Shown: one piece after another, positions 51,809-59,683 of the stretch
Layout of the letters: the number at the start of each line of letters is the position of its first letter
Numbering within the stretch: position 1 is the first letter of the stretch
Assembly: GCF_014695775.1 (NCBI RefSeq)
Contig: NZ_JACJOX010000011.1
Location: 62,001 to 126,000 of the forward strand
DNA from: Leptolyngbya sp. FACHB-60
GTDB lineage: Bacteria > Cyanobacteriota > Cyanobacteriia > Phormidesmidales > Phormidesmidaceae
Reading direction: 5' to 3'
DNA: 64,000 bases
Program-made: the position numbers and the translations under genes
The notes under the pieces: model-generated
Database searches by the model: none
What the model was told of the DNA's origin: nothing
The model's input: the letters and a program-made list of their open reading frames with translations, nothing else

Positions 51809-52828
51809 TTAATAGCTGACTAGCGCCGCCTGCCACAGGGTGTAGCCCTGAGAACTCAGATGCAGCCCATCGGTGGTGAGGTCTACCCGCAGTAGCCCCT
51901 GGCGATCGCTGAAGCTGGTGTACAGATCCACATAGGTCGCCCCCTGGTGAACCGCCAGGGCCGCCAAGCGCTGGTTGACTCGCTGAATGCGATCGCTCGA
52001 CACCTCCCGCAGCCGCGTTGGCAAAATGGAATACACCACCAATCGCGCCTGGGGATGCTGCTGCTTGAGACGGGCGATCATTCGGTAAAGATTGTCGACC
52101 ACCTGAGCCTCAGGTACCCCATTCTTCAGATCGTTAATGCCTGCCATCAGGTGAATGGTTTGGGGCTGGGTATCGGCAAAATAGTGCAGTCGCCCCAGCA
52201 TGTGGGTCGTGGTCTCCCCCGAAATACTTTGGTTCAGCCACAGTTGGTCAGCGGGTAGCTCGTCTATCGGCAGCCATAGCGCCAGCGAATCCCCCACCAT
52301 CACCGTTAGCGGGGCCTGCTGCTGGCGGCGGGCCACAGCGGCCGCCTCTGCCGCCAGCAGCGCCTGCCAGTCGCCATGGGTAGGGGAGACAAACGCCCGC
52401 TGCCACCGGTTTATGTAGCGGTATGGGGCCACCTGTGCGTAGATCTCTCCGGCCTGAAGGGCAGCGGTACGAAACTGGTATAGTTGTGCACCGGTAACGG
52501 GGCGAGCTCCAGGATCGACCTGGGGAAAGATGGGACGGCGGCCAGGAGTCGTAATCTGCTCGGGGCTGGACATACGGGCAGCACCCATCGACCGAGGCGA
52601 CGACGAGGCTGCCGTCGCCATACTGCCCCCGTTTGCGGGGCAGGCCCCAGCATCGTTAGGGTTGACAGCAGGGGAGCACGGTTCTGGGTTAGTTAAGGGC
52701 AGCGCCGTGCTAGCGATATCTCTTCTGTAAAGAGGTGCCTCTGTATCCGCCACTAAGGGGAGCACCCCGCCGCCCAACGCCAGCTGGGCCGCCAATAGCC
52801 AAACATCCATACTCACGTGCCTCAACAT
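51809..52828 (-). CDS. SGNH/GDSL hydrolase
   Basis: The 339-residue product has the SGNH blocks: VMVGDSLALW (nucleophile Ser), SISGETTTHML (Gly), GINDLKNG (Asn) and TTDGLHLSSQG (Asp and His). Before it come a signal-like hydrophobic N-terminus and a low-complexity Pro/Ser linker, so it is likely exported. Family members are esterases or acylhydrolases acting on lipids or glycans. Either ATG at 52828 or 52810 may start. It is transcribed away from rplU. Confidence 0.88.
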   Translation of the reverse strand: MLRHVSMDVWLLAAQLALGGGVLPLVADTEAPLYRRDIASTALPLTNPEPCSPAVNPNDAGACPANGGSMATAASSSPRSMGAARMSSPEQITTPGRRPIFPQVDPGARPVTGAQLYQFRTAALQAGEIYAQVAPYRYINRWQRAFVSPTHGDWQALLAAEAAAVARRQQQAPLTVMVGDSLALWLPIDELPADQLWLNQSISGETTTHMLGRLHYFADTQPQTIHLMAGINDLKNGVPEAQVVDNLYRMIARLKQQHPQARLVVYSILPTRLREVSSDRIQRVNQRLAALAVHQGATYVDLYTSFSDRQGLLRVDLTTDGLHLSSQGYTLWQAALVSY

Positions 52829-52961
52829 CCAACTCAGTTTTCCAGGCCAGCCCGATGCCCATCAGGATGAAATAGCAGCATTCTTGGGCTATCTATGCCG
52901 CAAGGCGACAGACAAACCGAAATTCACCGCGATCGCAGCCCCAGACAACCTGTCTTCCCCC

Positions 52962-52990
52962 TTGACAGAGCTGGAACTGCTTCGTAATAA
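52962..52990 (+). promoter_or_regulatory. rplU: promoter of rplU-rpmA
   Basis: TTGACA at 52962-52967, exactly 17 bases, then TAATAA at 52985-52990. It is a near-consensus sigma70-type promoter. Transcription would begin about 52997, giving a leader of about 105 bases with possible stem-loops around 53030-53085 before the rplU ATG. Confidence 0.8.
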
Positions 52991-53101
52991 TGAAAGACTG
53001 TGTTTATGCGCTCGGATCAGGTTCCTAAGGCTAACGCCTCCCCCAGCGGAGCCCCAGTCTTGGGGTCGTTGGCACCTGTACGGCGGTTATGAGGTAAAAG
53101 A

Positions 53102-53500
53102 ATGACGTACGCAATTGTTGAAACCAGTGGAAAGCAGCTGCGGGTAGAGCCGGGTCGCTTCTACGACGTAGACCGCTTGGCCCTAGATGTCGATGACCAA
53201 GTCATCTTAGAACGAGTGCTGTTTGTCAGCAACGATGGCGAATCAGTGGTGGGTCAGCCCGTCGTTGAAGGGGCAACCGTGGTGGGCAGCGTAGTCAGCC
53301 ATCTGCGTGGCCGCAAGGTTATCGTCTACAAGATGCAGCCCAAGAAGAAAACCCGCAAAAAGCAGGGCCACCGCCAAGATCTCACCCGAGTCATGATTAA
53401 CTCCATTGAGATGAACGGCAAGGCGATCGCAGGCGAATCTGCCTCCGCTCAAGCTGATGCTCCTGCGAAGGCAGCGGTTGAGGCCGAAGCCGAGAGCTAA
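53102..53500 (+). CDS. rplU: 50S ribosomal protein L21
   Basis: The 132-residue product begins [18 protein letters not shown], the standard L21 start, and has the conserved [26 protein letters not shown] block that binds 23S rRNA. An Ala-rich tail of about 25 residues extends the protein beyond the bacterial average (about 103), as in many cyanobacteria. GAGGTAAAAGA provides the ribosome site. It is followed by rpmA after 53 bases in the usual operon. Confidence 0.98.
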   Translation: MTYAIVETSGKQLRVEPGRFYDVDRLALDVDDQVILERVLFVSNDGESVVGQPVVEGATVVGSVVSHLRGRKVIVYKMQPKKKTRKKQGHRQDLTRVMINSIEMNGKAIAGESASAQADAPAKAAVEAEAES

Positions 53501-53553
53501 GCCTCCCCAACTCGCGCTAGATTAAACAGTAGGTAGGTTGAAGGAATACACCC

Positions 53554-53823
53554 ATGGCTCACAAGAAAGGTACAGGTAGTACTCGCAACGGTCGCGACTC
53601 AAACGCTAAGCGCCTCGGCGTTAAGCGCTACGGTGGCGAAGCCGTGATCGCTGGCAATATTTTGATTCGTCAGCGGGGCACCAAAATTCATCCCGGCAAC
53701 AACGTGGGTCGCGGTGGCGACGACACGCTGTTTGCGCTGGTAGACGGTGTGGTTACCTTCGAGCGTCGCGGCAAGAACGGCAAGAAAGTCAGCGTTTATC
53801 CCGCCCCTGTGCCCGCCGTATAG
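53554..53823 (+). CDS. rpmA: 50S ribosomal protein L27
   Basis: The 89-residue product begins [28 protein letters not shown], the L27 N-terminus whose tip reaches the peptidyl-transferase centre. Length is normal. No N-terminal propeptide as in Firmicutes. It completes the rplU-rpmA operon, closed by the terminator at 53883. Confidence 0.99.
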   Translation: MAHKKGTGSTRNGRDSNAKRLGVKRYGGEAVIAGNILIRQRGTKIHPGNNVGRGGDDTLFALVDGVVTFERRGKNGKKVSVYPAPVPAV

Positions 53824-53882
53824 ATTTGAGATGATTAAAGACTAGGTAACTGCTGATTCAACTCAGACAGTTTCCTCAACAG

Positions 53883-53911
53883 AAAAGCTCCTCTAAGTGA
53901 GGAGCTTTTTT
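53883..53911 (+). terminator. rho-independent terminator of rplU-rpmA
   Basis: AAAAGCTCCTC, loop TAAGT, GAGGAGCTTTTTT. The perfect stem with a T-run lies 60 bases after the rpmA stop. Confidence 0.95.
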
Positions 53912-53982
53912 GTTGGAAGGATTTAGAGAAACCTATTTTCTTCTAGAGGAATCCGTTCGGGCAGCAGCAGCCCGACGTTTAG

Positions 53983-54411
53983 CTAATCTAGATAGCCCAT
54001 CAAAATAGAAGGATGGGGATCCACATCGTCATTGTCGGCAATGGGGCGATCGCCGGGCAGCGTGTGAATATCGGCAATATGCAGGGTGCTCACTGCCACC
54101 GGGCGGTGACCGGGCAGAGTATCAACAGTGGAAATCTCAAAGGTGTTAGCACCAATGGGGCGAACTCCGGCGCGATCGAGAGTACCCACGATCTCAAAGG
54201 TGCCTAGGGCAATAGGACGATGGTTGGGCAGACTGTCGGTTTCGACAACCCGAGTGTTGTCGGCCAGCACCATGACATCGCCGTTCTCAGTGCTAGCTTT
54301 GACAATGCCGCCAGCAGCGGCACGCTTAGAGCGATTGCCTCGAGTAGAGCGAGTTGGTTCTTTTTCGGGGGTATCGGCACTACCGTTGCTGGAGTCGTTG
54401 GTCGTGGTCAT
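53983..54411 (-). CDS. repeat protein with LPxxRPI units, unknown
   Basis: The 142-residue product has a polar, basic N-terminal 45 residues and then at least four repeats of about 22 residues: SLPNHRPIALGTFEIVGTL, RAGVRPIGANTFEIS, TLPGHRPVAVSTLHIA, TLPGDRPIA. Each unit has a Leu-Pro-x-x-Arg-Pro turn and a beta strand, so a small repetitive fold is likely. The pattern recurs in cyanobacterial hypothetical proteins. No function known. It is convergent with rpmA. Confidence 0.65.
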   Translation of the reverse strand: MTTTNDSSNGSADTPEKEPTRSTRGNRSKRAAAGGIVKASTENGDVMVLADNTRVVETDSLPNHRPIALGTFEIVGTLDRAGVRPIGANTFEISTVDTLPGHRPVAVSTLHIADIHTLPGDRPIADNDDVDPHPSILMGYLD

Positions 54412-54807
54412 AGGGGTAAAAAGTCCTTATTGCTGCAAACAGCTGCCCATAGGGCAAAACGCTGATTATGACTATGAGATGTGATTAAAAGCTAGAGCCT
54501 GCCTTGGCGCATGCTGCCAGTAGGCAACCCCCGCCAGAAACAGAACCATTAAGTAAATATTATACTTTGATGACTACACCATCGAGTTTACGAAAGATTA
54601 TTGGCGGCATAAGGGATTTTTAATCAAGGTTGCCGTGGGGATCGTTGGTTTGCTGCCCCAGGGAAACGTTAAGTGCAGAGCACCCTTGACGCGATCGCGG
54701 TGACAGTGCGGCTCAGCCACGATCCGTTTCTCTTGCACCATTTGGAAACCAGGGAAATACCGATCATCCAAATACATGATCTATAATGGTTGAGTAAGCA
54801 ATATCGT
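54412..54807 (+). other. intergenic region and ssrA promoter
   Basis: No gene in about 395 bases. TATAAT at 54782-54787 is a perfect -10 element 20 bases before the tmRNA start; no matching consensus -35 was identified. The left half is the leader of the divergent 53983 gene and is AT-rich. Confidence 0.55.
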
Positions 54808-55208
54808 GGGGCTGTAACGGTTTCGACGTTTTGACGAAAGTCATGCTGTGATACAGGCCGAGAGTGAGTCTACTCTCGTAAATCAAGGCTCAAAACAAAC
54901 GTAAATGCGAACAACATCGTTCCTTTTGCTCGTAAAGCTGCACCTGTTGCCGCTTAATCTAAACCTAGTTTAGTTCTAACTTAGTTAGCGAGCGTCCATA
55001 GTTCGACTCCGTTAAGAGCTATGGACAAACCCCAACGGATGCTTCAGTGATTCTCCTCTGGTGGATTCACTGATTAAGACTTAGCCAGAGAATCCCGCCG
55101 TCCGGGATAAGTGGCGGTTCCGGCCCTGAGGATTAGATGGGCTAAGCCTGTGAATGAGTGGTGTGTTAATACTCAGAGCGGACACGGGTTCGACTCCCGT
55201 CAGCTCCA
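54808..55208 (+). ncRNA. ssrA: transfer-messenger RNA (tmRNA)
   Basis: Starts GGGGCTGTAACGGTTTCGACG, the hallmark 5' end, and ends with the tRNA-like T arm GGTTCGACTCCCGTCAGCTCCA. The tag frame at 54907-54957 reads ANNIVPFARKAAPVAA and then TAA, the cyanobacterial degradation tag. It rescues stalled ribosomes with SmpB. The length is about 401 bases in one piece, so this is not the split tmRNA of some cyanobacteria. Confidence 0.98.
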
Positions 55209-55246
55209 TCCCTAACTGTGTTCGATTATTAATTATTTTTCCATCT

Positions 55247-55274
55247 GAGAGACCCAATGTTGGGTCTCTTTTTT
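55247..55274 (+). terminator. rho-independent terminator of ssrA
   Basis: AGAGACCCAA, short loop TG, TTGGGTCTCT, then TTTTT. Lies about 40 bases past the mature 3' end of tmRNA. Confidence 0.93.
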
Positions 55275-55389
55275 CATCTGCCTATACTGAGGAAGCAGCC
55301 CTGGCTGACTGCTGTGTTGCGCTTGAAACAAGCCCTTGGCGCGAATGCTAGTCCAGCTTCGTCCTTATTGATCAATCCTATTTAGAACA

Positions 55390-55548
55390 ATGCGGTTTCC
55401 CATCTTGCCCTATCTTCACCAACCAGTTTTCTGTCGCAACTACAAAACCGTGCTCAATCCTTGGCGGTTTTGGTATCTACATCAAGTGCGCTACCTAGAA
55501 CGCTGCTGGCTGAGGGAGTATCGGCCTGAGCGACACCCCAGCTCCTAA
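55390..55548 (+). CDS. possible 52-residue aromatic- and Arg-rich protein
   Basis: An ATG-to-TAA frame gives MRFPILPYLHQPVFCRNYKT, continuing with four Trp, and ends SS. The composition, rich in Tyr, Trp and Arg, is unlike random sequence of this base content and hints at a real small protein. No ribosome site is visible. Not recognised. Confidence 0.4.
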   Translation: MRFPILPYLHQPVFCRNYKTVLNPWRFWYLHQVRYLERCWLREYRPERHPSS

Positions 55549-55753
55549 TCTAAAATCCTATTCATTATTCTCAATTGCTCGGCACCGCCTGTAGCGCAGC
55601 CCAGCCAAGAATCTAGGCTACGCGATCGCTCTTCCGGAGCGCCTTTTTGGCAATCGGGTTTTGCACTGAGTTCGCGATCGTAGTCTTGATCCCACCGATG
55701 AGTTCACAGGCAGACCCTCTAGCTACCCATTGCCACTGCGCCGTTGGCGTCAG

Positions 55754-57058
55754 CTAGAGCGTTTGAAGGGGCGCAAATACTGTGAGCGCGTCGGGTAGGC
55801 ACTCAAACAACACTGGGTTGATCTCTAAAATCTCGCCGTCGACCACCAGCTTTTGCGGTGGGTCGGTGGTTACCTTAATGCGCCTAGCCCGCAGACAGGT
55901 AATGTCGTCGCGTTGGGTTGGGTTGCCCCAGGCCGCCGCCGCGACTAGAGACGCCAGCGCATTGATGCCCTGGAGCCGGGTCGTGCTGGTGGCAATGGTA
56001 ATCTCTAGCAGGCCGTCGTCAGGAATAACTTCCCCTAACCCCTGGGCCAGCACAGAGGTCGACGGGGCTACGTTGGCGACAGTAATGGCGGTGGTGGTCA
56101 CCGTCGTCACCTCGCCGTCGATTTCAAGGGTGGCGGTAAAGGGTTCGGCGGCGGCCAGCTGTCGCACCCCCGAGAGCACATAGGCTAGGTTGCCCAGCTC
56201 GTTTTTGAGCTGGCGACTGGCCCCATCGACCATACCGGCCTCAAAGCCTAACCCAGCCAGCAAGATCATGGGAATGTCGTTGCAGCGGGCGGCATCAATT
56301 ATGTGAGTGTTGCCCGCCAAAATCGTTTCGCAGGCAGCGCGCAGGTTAGTGGGGATGCCCAAGCCCACCGAAAACGCGTTGGCGGTGCCCCGCGGAATCA
56401 CGCCTAGGGGAATACCCGTTCCGATCGTGGCTCCGGCTACCGCCGACACCGTACCATCGCCACCGGAGGCAATAATCAGGCTGCGGCCCATGTCGTGCTC
56501 AGTTTTGGAGCGAATGTGGGCAATCACATCCTGGGCCTGCTCTGCCGGATCAACCTCGGGTTTGGTCATGATCACATTGACCAGGATCTGGGGTTCGAGC
56601 ACCTCTTTAATGAGGGCCAGATCGGTATTGGGGTTGCCCTGACCGGCAACCGGATTAAAAATCAGGTAGGCAATCTGGCTTTCGGCAATGCCCCGCAGCA
56701 GCAGAGTGGCTGACATGGCGTTGAGGGCGGCAGGAATGCCCTGGAGTTGGCAGGCCCGCAGCACCAGCGAAAAACTGGGAAAGGCGAAGGCGATCGCCTC
56801 TGGGTCAGTGAAGAAAATTACCCCTGCCACCTCTCCAGCGAGAATGTGGGCAGCCAGCTCAATATCGCCCCCCTGGCTCGATTCTTTGAGGGTAACTAGC
56901 TCTATATTCTTTGAATCCCAACCCTGATCAATGCCTCGGGCCATTTCTGCCGGGGCCATAATTTGAAAGTGGGTCAACACTCCCTCATTCTTTGAAAGCC
57001 AATCCAGAACGAAGGTAACCTGAGTGGGATGGGCCAGGATAGCGAGAGTGCTGGGCAT
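55754..57058 (-). CDS. methylglyoxal synthase-like domain fused to a diacylglycerol/lipid kinase
   Basis: The 434-residue product has two parts. Residues about 1-130 (STLAILAHPTQVTFVLDWLS ... GDIELAAHILAGEVAGVIFFTDP) match the MgsA-like domain, though whether its catalytic aspartates remain is not certain. Residues about 131-434 form a YegS/DAGK-type kinase: FNPVAGQGN, SGGDGTVSAVA, GVIPRGTANAFS. The kinase part should phosphorylate a lipid such as diacylglycerol. This fusion is known in cyanobacteria. It lies on the opposite strand from tmRNA and is a single gene. Confidence 0.9.
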   Translation of the reverse strand: MPSTLAILAHPTQVTFVLDWLSKNEGVLTHFQIMAPAEMARGIDQGWDSKNIELVTLKESSQGGDIELAAHILAGEVAGVIFFTDPEAIAFAFPSFSLVLRACQLQGIPAALNAMSATLLLRGIAESQIAYLIFNPVAGQGNPNTDLALIKEVLEPQILVNVIMTKPEVDPAEQAQDVIAHIRSKTEHDMGRSLIIASGGDGTVSAVAGATIGTGIPLGVIPRGTANAFSVGLGIPTNLRAACETILAGNTHIIDAARCNDIPMILLAGLGFEAGMVDGASRQLKNELGNLAYVLSGVRQLAAAEPFTATLEIDGEVTTVTTTAITVANVAPSTSVLAQGLGEVIPDDGLLEITIATSTTRLQGINALASLVAAAAWGNPTQRDDITCLRARRIKVTTDPPQKLVVDGEILEINPVLFECLPDALTVFAPLQTL

Positions 57059-57114
57059 AAATGCTTCTTAGTAATCCAATCATGCTAGCACCCGCTTTAG
57101 TCTGTGAGAAAAGC

Positions 57115-59613
57115 TCAGTTATTGGTCTCTAGCGCTGCGCCGCCGCTGCTGACGGCCAGCTGGCTGACAGCGGTTTGCCAACTGCCAATCAGGGTTGGCG
57201 ACCACCGCCAGTTGAGCGATAGGACGTTGGGGTTAACCATGGTGGAGTCAAGGGCCAGGGTCTGGGCAAAGTAGGACTGGGCCTGCTGCTGGAGTTGGGC
57301 CTGCTCTTCGGCGGCAATGGCAAGCTCGCTGTTCTTGTGGTAAGCCAGGGCCAGCCCAGCGTAGGCGTTGACCGTTTCGGAAACGGCCACCTGGGGGGCG
57401 CTATCGGGGTTAATGTCGCGCCGCTGGCCTTGGTCAAGGTTGATTGCCCGTTGCCAAGCTGCTATGGCCTGGTCGTAGTCATTCAGAGCCATGTGGGCAA
57501 ACCCCAGCGCCACCCAAGCCTCAAGAAAGTCAGGGCGACCCTCGGTAGCCTGGGTCCAGGCGCGCAGGGCATCGCTGGGGGAGGTATCGGCGGTGCTGCC
57601 AGCGACCATTTGCTGCCAGGCCAGTCGCCCCCGCACGTAGGCCATGTCTGGGTCGAGCAGTTGTGACTCAGGGATGGCGCTCACCGCTGACTCGGCGGTG
57701 GTTAGGTCGTTGCGATCGAGCAGCTGTTCGATCAGGGGGCGGGCGGTGTCGGTGCGCCCTAGGGCGATCGCATTCAGCGCCCCCGACAGCAGCGCCGGGC
57801 TGGCCGTAGACGAGACCCCACCAGCGTCACTGGCCACCGATGGCTCAACCGGGTCGCTTACCGTGGGGCGGTTGACGGTGATCAGGGTGATGGTGGCCAG
57901 CCCCAGCACTGCTCCTAAACCCGCTAGGCCCAGGCTTCCCCACACCAGAAAATTAGGAGACACCGACCAGCGCCGAGGAAGCGCCCAAGTCAGCGGCGGC
58001 ACGAGTTCGGCAGTCGAAGTAGCAGTCGGGTTCGGGGGCAGGGGGTACGGCGTAGGGCTGGGCTGGGTCTGGGGCAGTAGGCTTTCGGCAGGGTCGGCGT
58101 TCAAGGGGCGATCGGAGCCCGGCCCGTTGCCGTTACTTGAAGGTTGGGGCTGAGACAACCGCTGTACTAAGTTGGTCACAGCGGCATCGGCAGGCTCGGG
58201 CTGCTCTAGATCTTGCAACCAGTCATAGAGAGGTGAGGCAGCGCCATTGCTGGCGGCATCCCTAGCCTGCTGGTTAAAGACCTCTGCCGCCAGACTAGAA
58301 ATATCGGGGTCGGTGCTGTAGTCAGGCAGCAGCAGGGTAGTTTCGACTAGGCCATCATCCCCAAAGCCATTGTCTGGGGCAGCGGAGCTGTCATGGGCGT
58401 AGAGGTAACCGTCGAAGTCGGGACGCAGGTAGAGCAGGGGCAGCATCCAGAAGGGCTGATCTGATCCGTAGGCCGACATCAGCCCCTGGCGCACCCGGCT
58501 GAGGCATAGATCTATGGGGTGGCCCTGGTGCAGGTTGCGATAAAGCAGTTGAGTAAAGGTGAGCGCCACATCGTCGGGGATGCGCTCGGCCATGGCGATG
58601 ACGCCGGGCACCCCCCGGTTAACTAGAGCCTGCACCAGGTTTTGGTCGCGCCAGCCAGCCTGGGCATCGTCGTGGGGGGTATAGGCCCCGCGACAGGAGT
58701 TAAACACTGCCAGGCGAACGCCGTTGTTGACCAGCAGGCCCGCCAGGTCTTCGCCGCTGAGCCGTTCCGTCAGGCCCGTTTGACGATTTACCAAAAACAG
58801 ATCGCCACCGGTATCGCCTGCGTCGCTGTGGCCTGCGTAGTGAAGAATTTGGAACTTGCCCTGCTCTAGAGCCTGGGCCAGCTCAGGCCGCCCCGGCTGT
58901 TCTAAAATCGTCAGATCTAACGTTAAATCGCCGGGGCGGGTCACTTGCAGGCTATCGATAAGGTTCTGCACCTCCTGGCGTAGGGCCAGGCGCTCTTGAT
59001 CGCTGGGGGCCGAGATAATCACCAGTAAGCGGATGGGATCGCTGGCGGGGGACAGTGGCACCATCGCCGCCAGATCGCTGACTGTCTGGGCTTGGTAATA
59101 GCGGCACAGGGTGACATCGAGGCCAGTGGCTAGGGGGCGATCGTCATCGTAAAGCAGTTCCCAGGGAAGGCGCTGCACCCGGCTGTCTTTAAACCCTAGG
59201 CGCAGCCGTAAGGGTTGTCGGCGGTTTTGAGCAACTCCCTGGGCGGCAATCCAGCTATCGCGAATGCGCCCCTGAAACAGGCCCTGGTAGAGAGTCTGAC
59301 CGAGCTGAGTCCAGGGATCCGAGGTGGAGGAGGGGGCAGCAGAAGTTGCGAACAGGGCCTGTAGGGGATCTTGAAATAACGCCTCGGACTGGGCCAGCCA
59401 GGTTTCCAGGGGCCAGGTAACTTGAGCCTCGGCCAGGGGTACCCCAGCAGCTACGGCTTCGGTGCGCAGCAGGTAGTTGTCCGGCCCCAGGGGGGTGATT
59501 GAAAGCTGAAATTCCTGGGTTACGGCCTGGGTCACGGGCGGTAGGGGGTGAGTTTCTTTCACGGTAGCTTGCTGGGCTGCTCTCGGGGATAGGGGCGACG
59601 GGGTTGTTAACAA
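57115..59613 (-). CDS. CHAT-domain (caspase-like) protein with membrane helix and TPRs
   Basis: The 832-residue product starts at TTG 59613 in the available frame; the real start may lie further in. The CHAT peptidase domain spans about 130-400, with H262 in LHYAGHSD and C307 in FNSCRGA as the catalytic dyad. Then come an acidic Pro/Ser-rich linker, one membrane helix (FLVWGSLGLAGLGAVLGLATITL, about 560-585), and a C-terminal TPR-like region (AWQRAINLDQ and ALAYHKNSELAIAAEEQA) about 640-800. CHAT proteases often sit in defence or programmed-death systems with TPR-bearing substrates; here protease and TPR are on one chain. No partner gene is adjacent. Confidence 0.88.
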   Translation of the reverse strand: MLTTPSPLSPRAAQQATVKETHPLPPVTQAVTQEFQLSITPLGPDNYLLRTEAVAAGVPLAEAQVTWPLETWLAQSEALFQDPLQALFATSAAPSSTSDPWTQLGQTLYQGLFQGRIRDSWIAAQGVAQNRRQPLRLRLGFKDSRVQRLPWELLYDDDRPLATGLDVTLCRYYQAQTVSDLAAMVPLSPASDPIRLLVIISAPSDQERLALRQEVQNLIDSLQVTRPGDLTLDLTILEQPGRPELAQALEQGKFQILHYAGHSDAGDTGGDLFLVNRQTGLTERLSGEDLAGLLVNNGVRLAVFNSCRGAYTPHDDAQAGWRDQNLVQALVNRGVPGVIAMAERIPDDVALTFTQLLYRNLHQGHPIDLCLSRVRQGLMSAYGSDQPFWMLPLLYLRPDFDGYLYAHDSSAAPDNGFGDDGLVETTLLLPDYSTDPDISSLAAEVFNQQARDAASNGAASPLYDWLQDLEQPEPADAAVTNLVQRLSQPQPSSNGNGPGSDRPLNADPAESLLPQTQPSPTPYPLPPNPTATSTAELVPPLTWALPRRWSVSPNFLVWGSLGLAGLGAVLGLATITLITVNRPTVSDPVEPSVASDAGGVSSTASPALLSGALNAIALGRTDTARPLIEQLLDRNDLTTAESAVSAIPESQLLDPDMAYVRGRLAWQQMVAGSTADTSPSDALRAWTQATEGRPDFLEAWVALGFAHMALNDYDQAIAAWQRAINLDQGQRRDINPDSAPQVAVSETVNAYAGLALAYHKNSELAIAAEEQAQLQQQAQSYFAQTLALDSTMVNPNVLSLNWRWSPTLIGSWQTAVSQLAVSSGGAALETNN

Positions 59614-59683
59614 ACTCTGGTTAGATCGCCCGTCCGATAGGGGGATGGCGTTATGATGACTTGTCTTTATTTACAGGGCCTCG

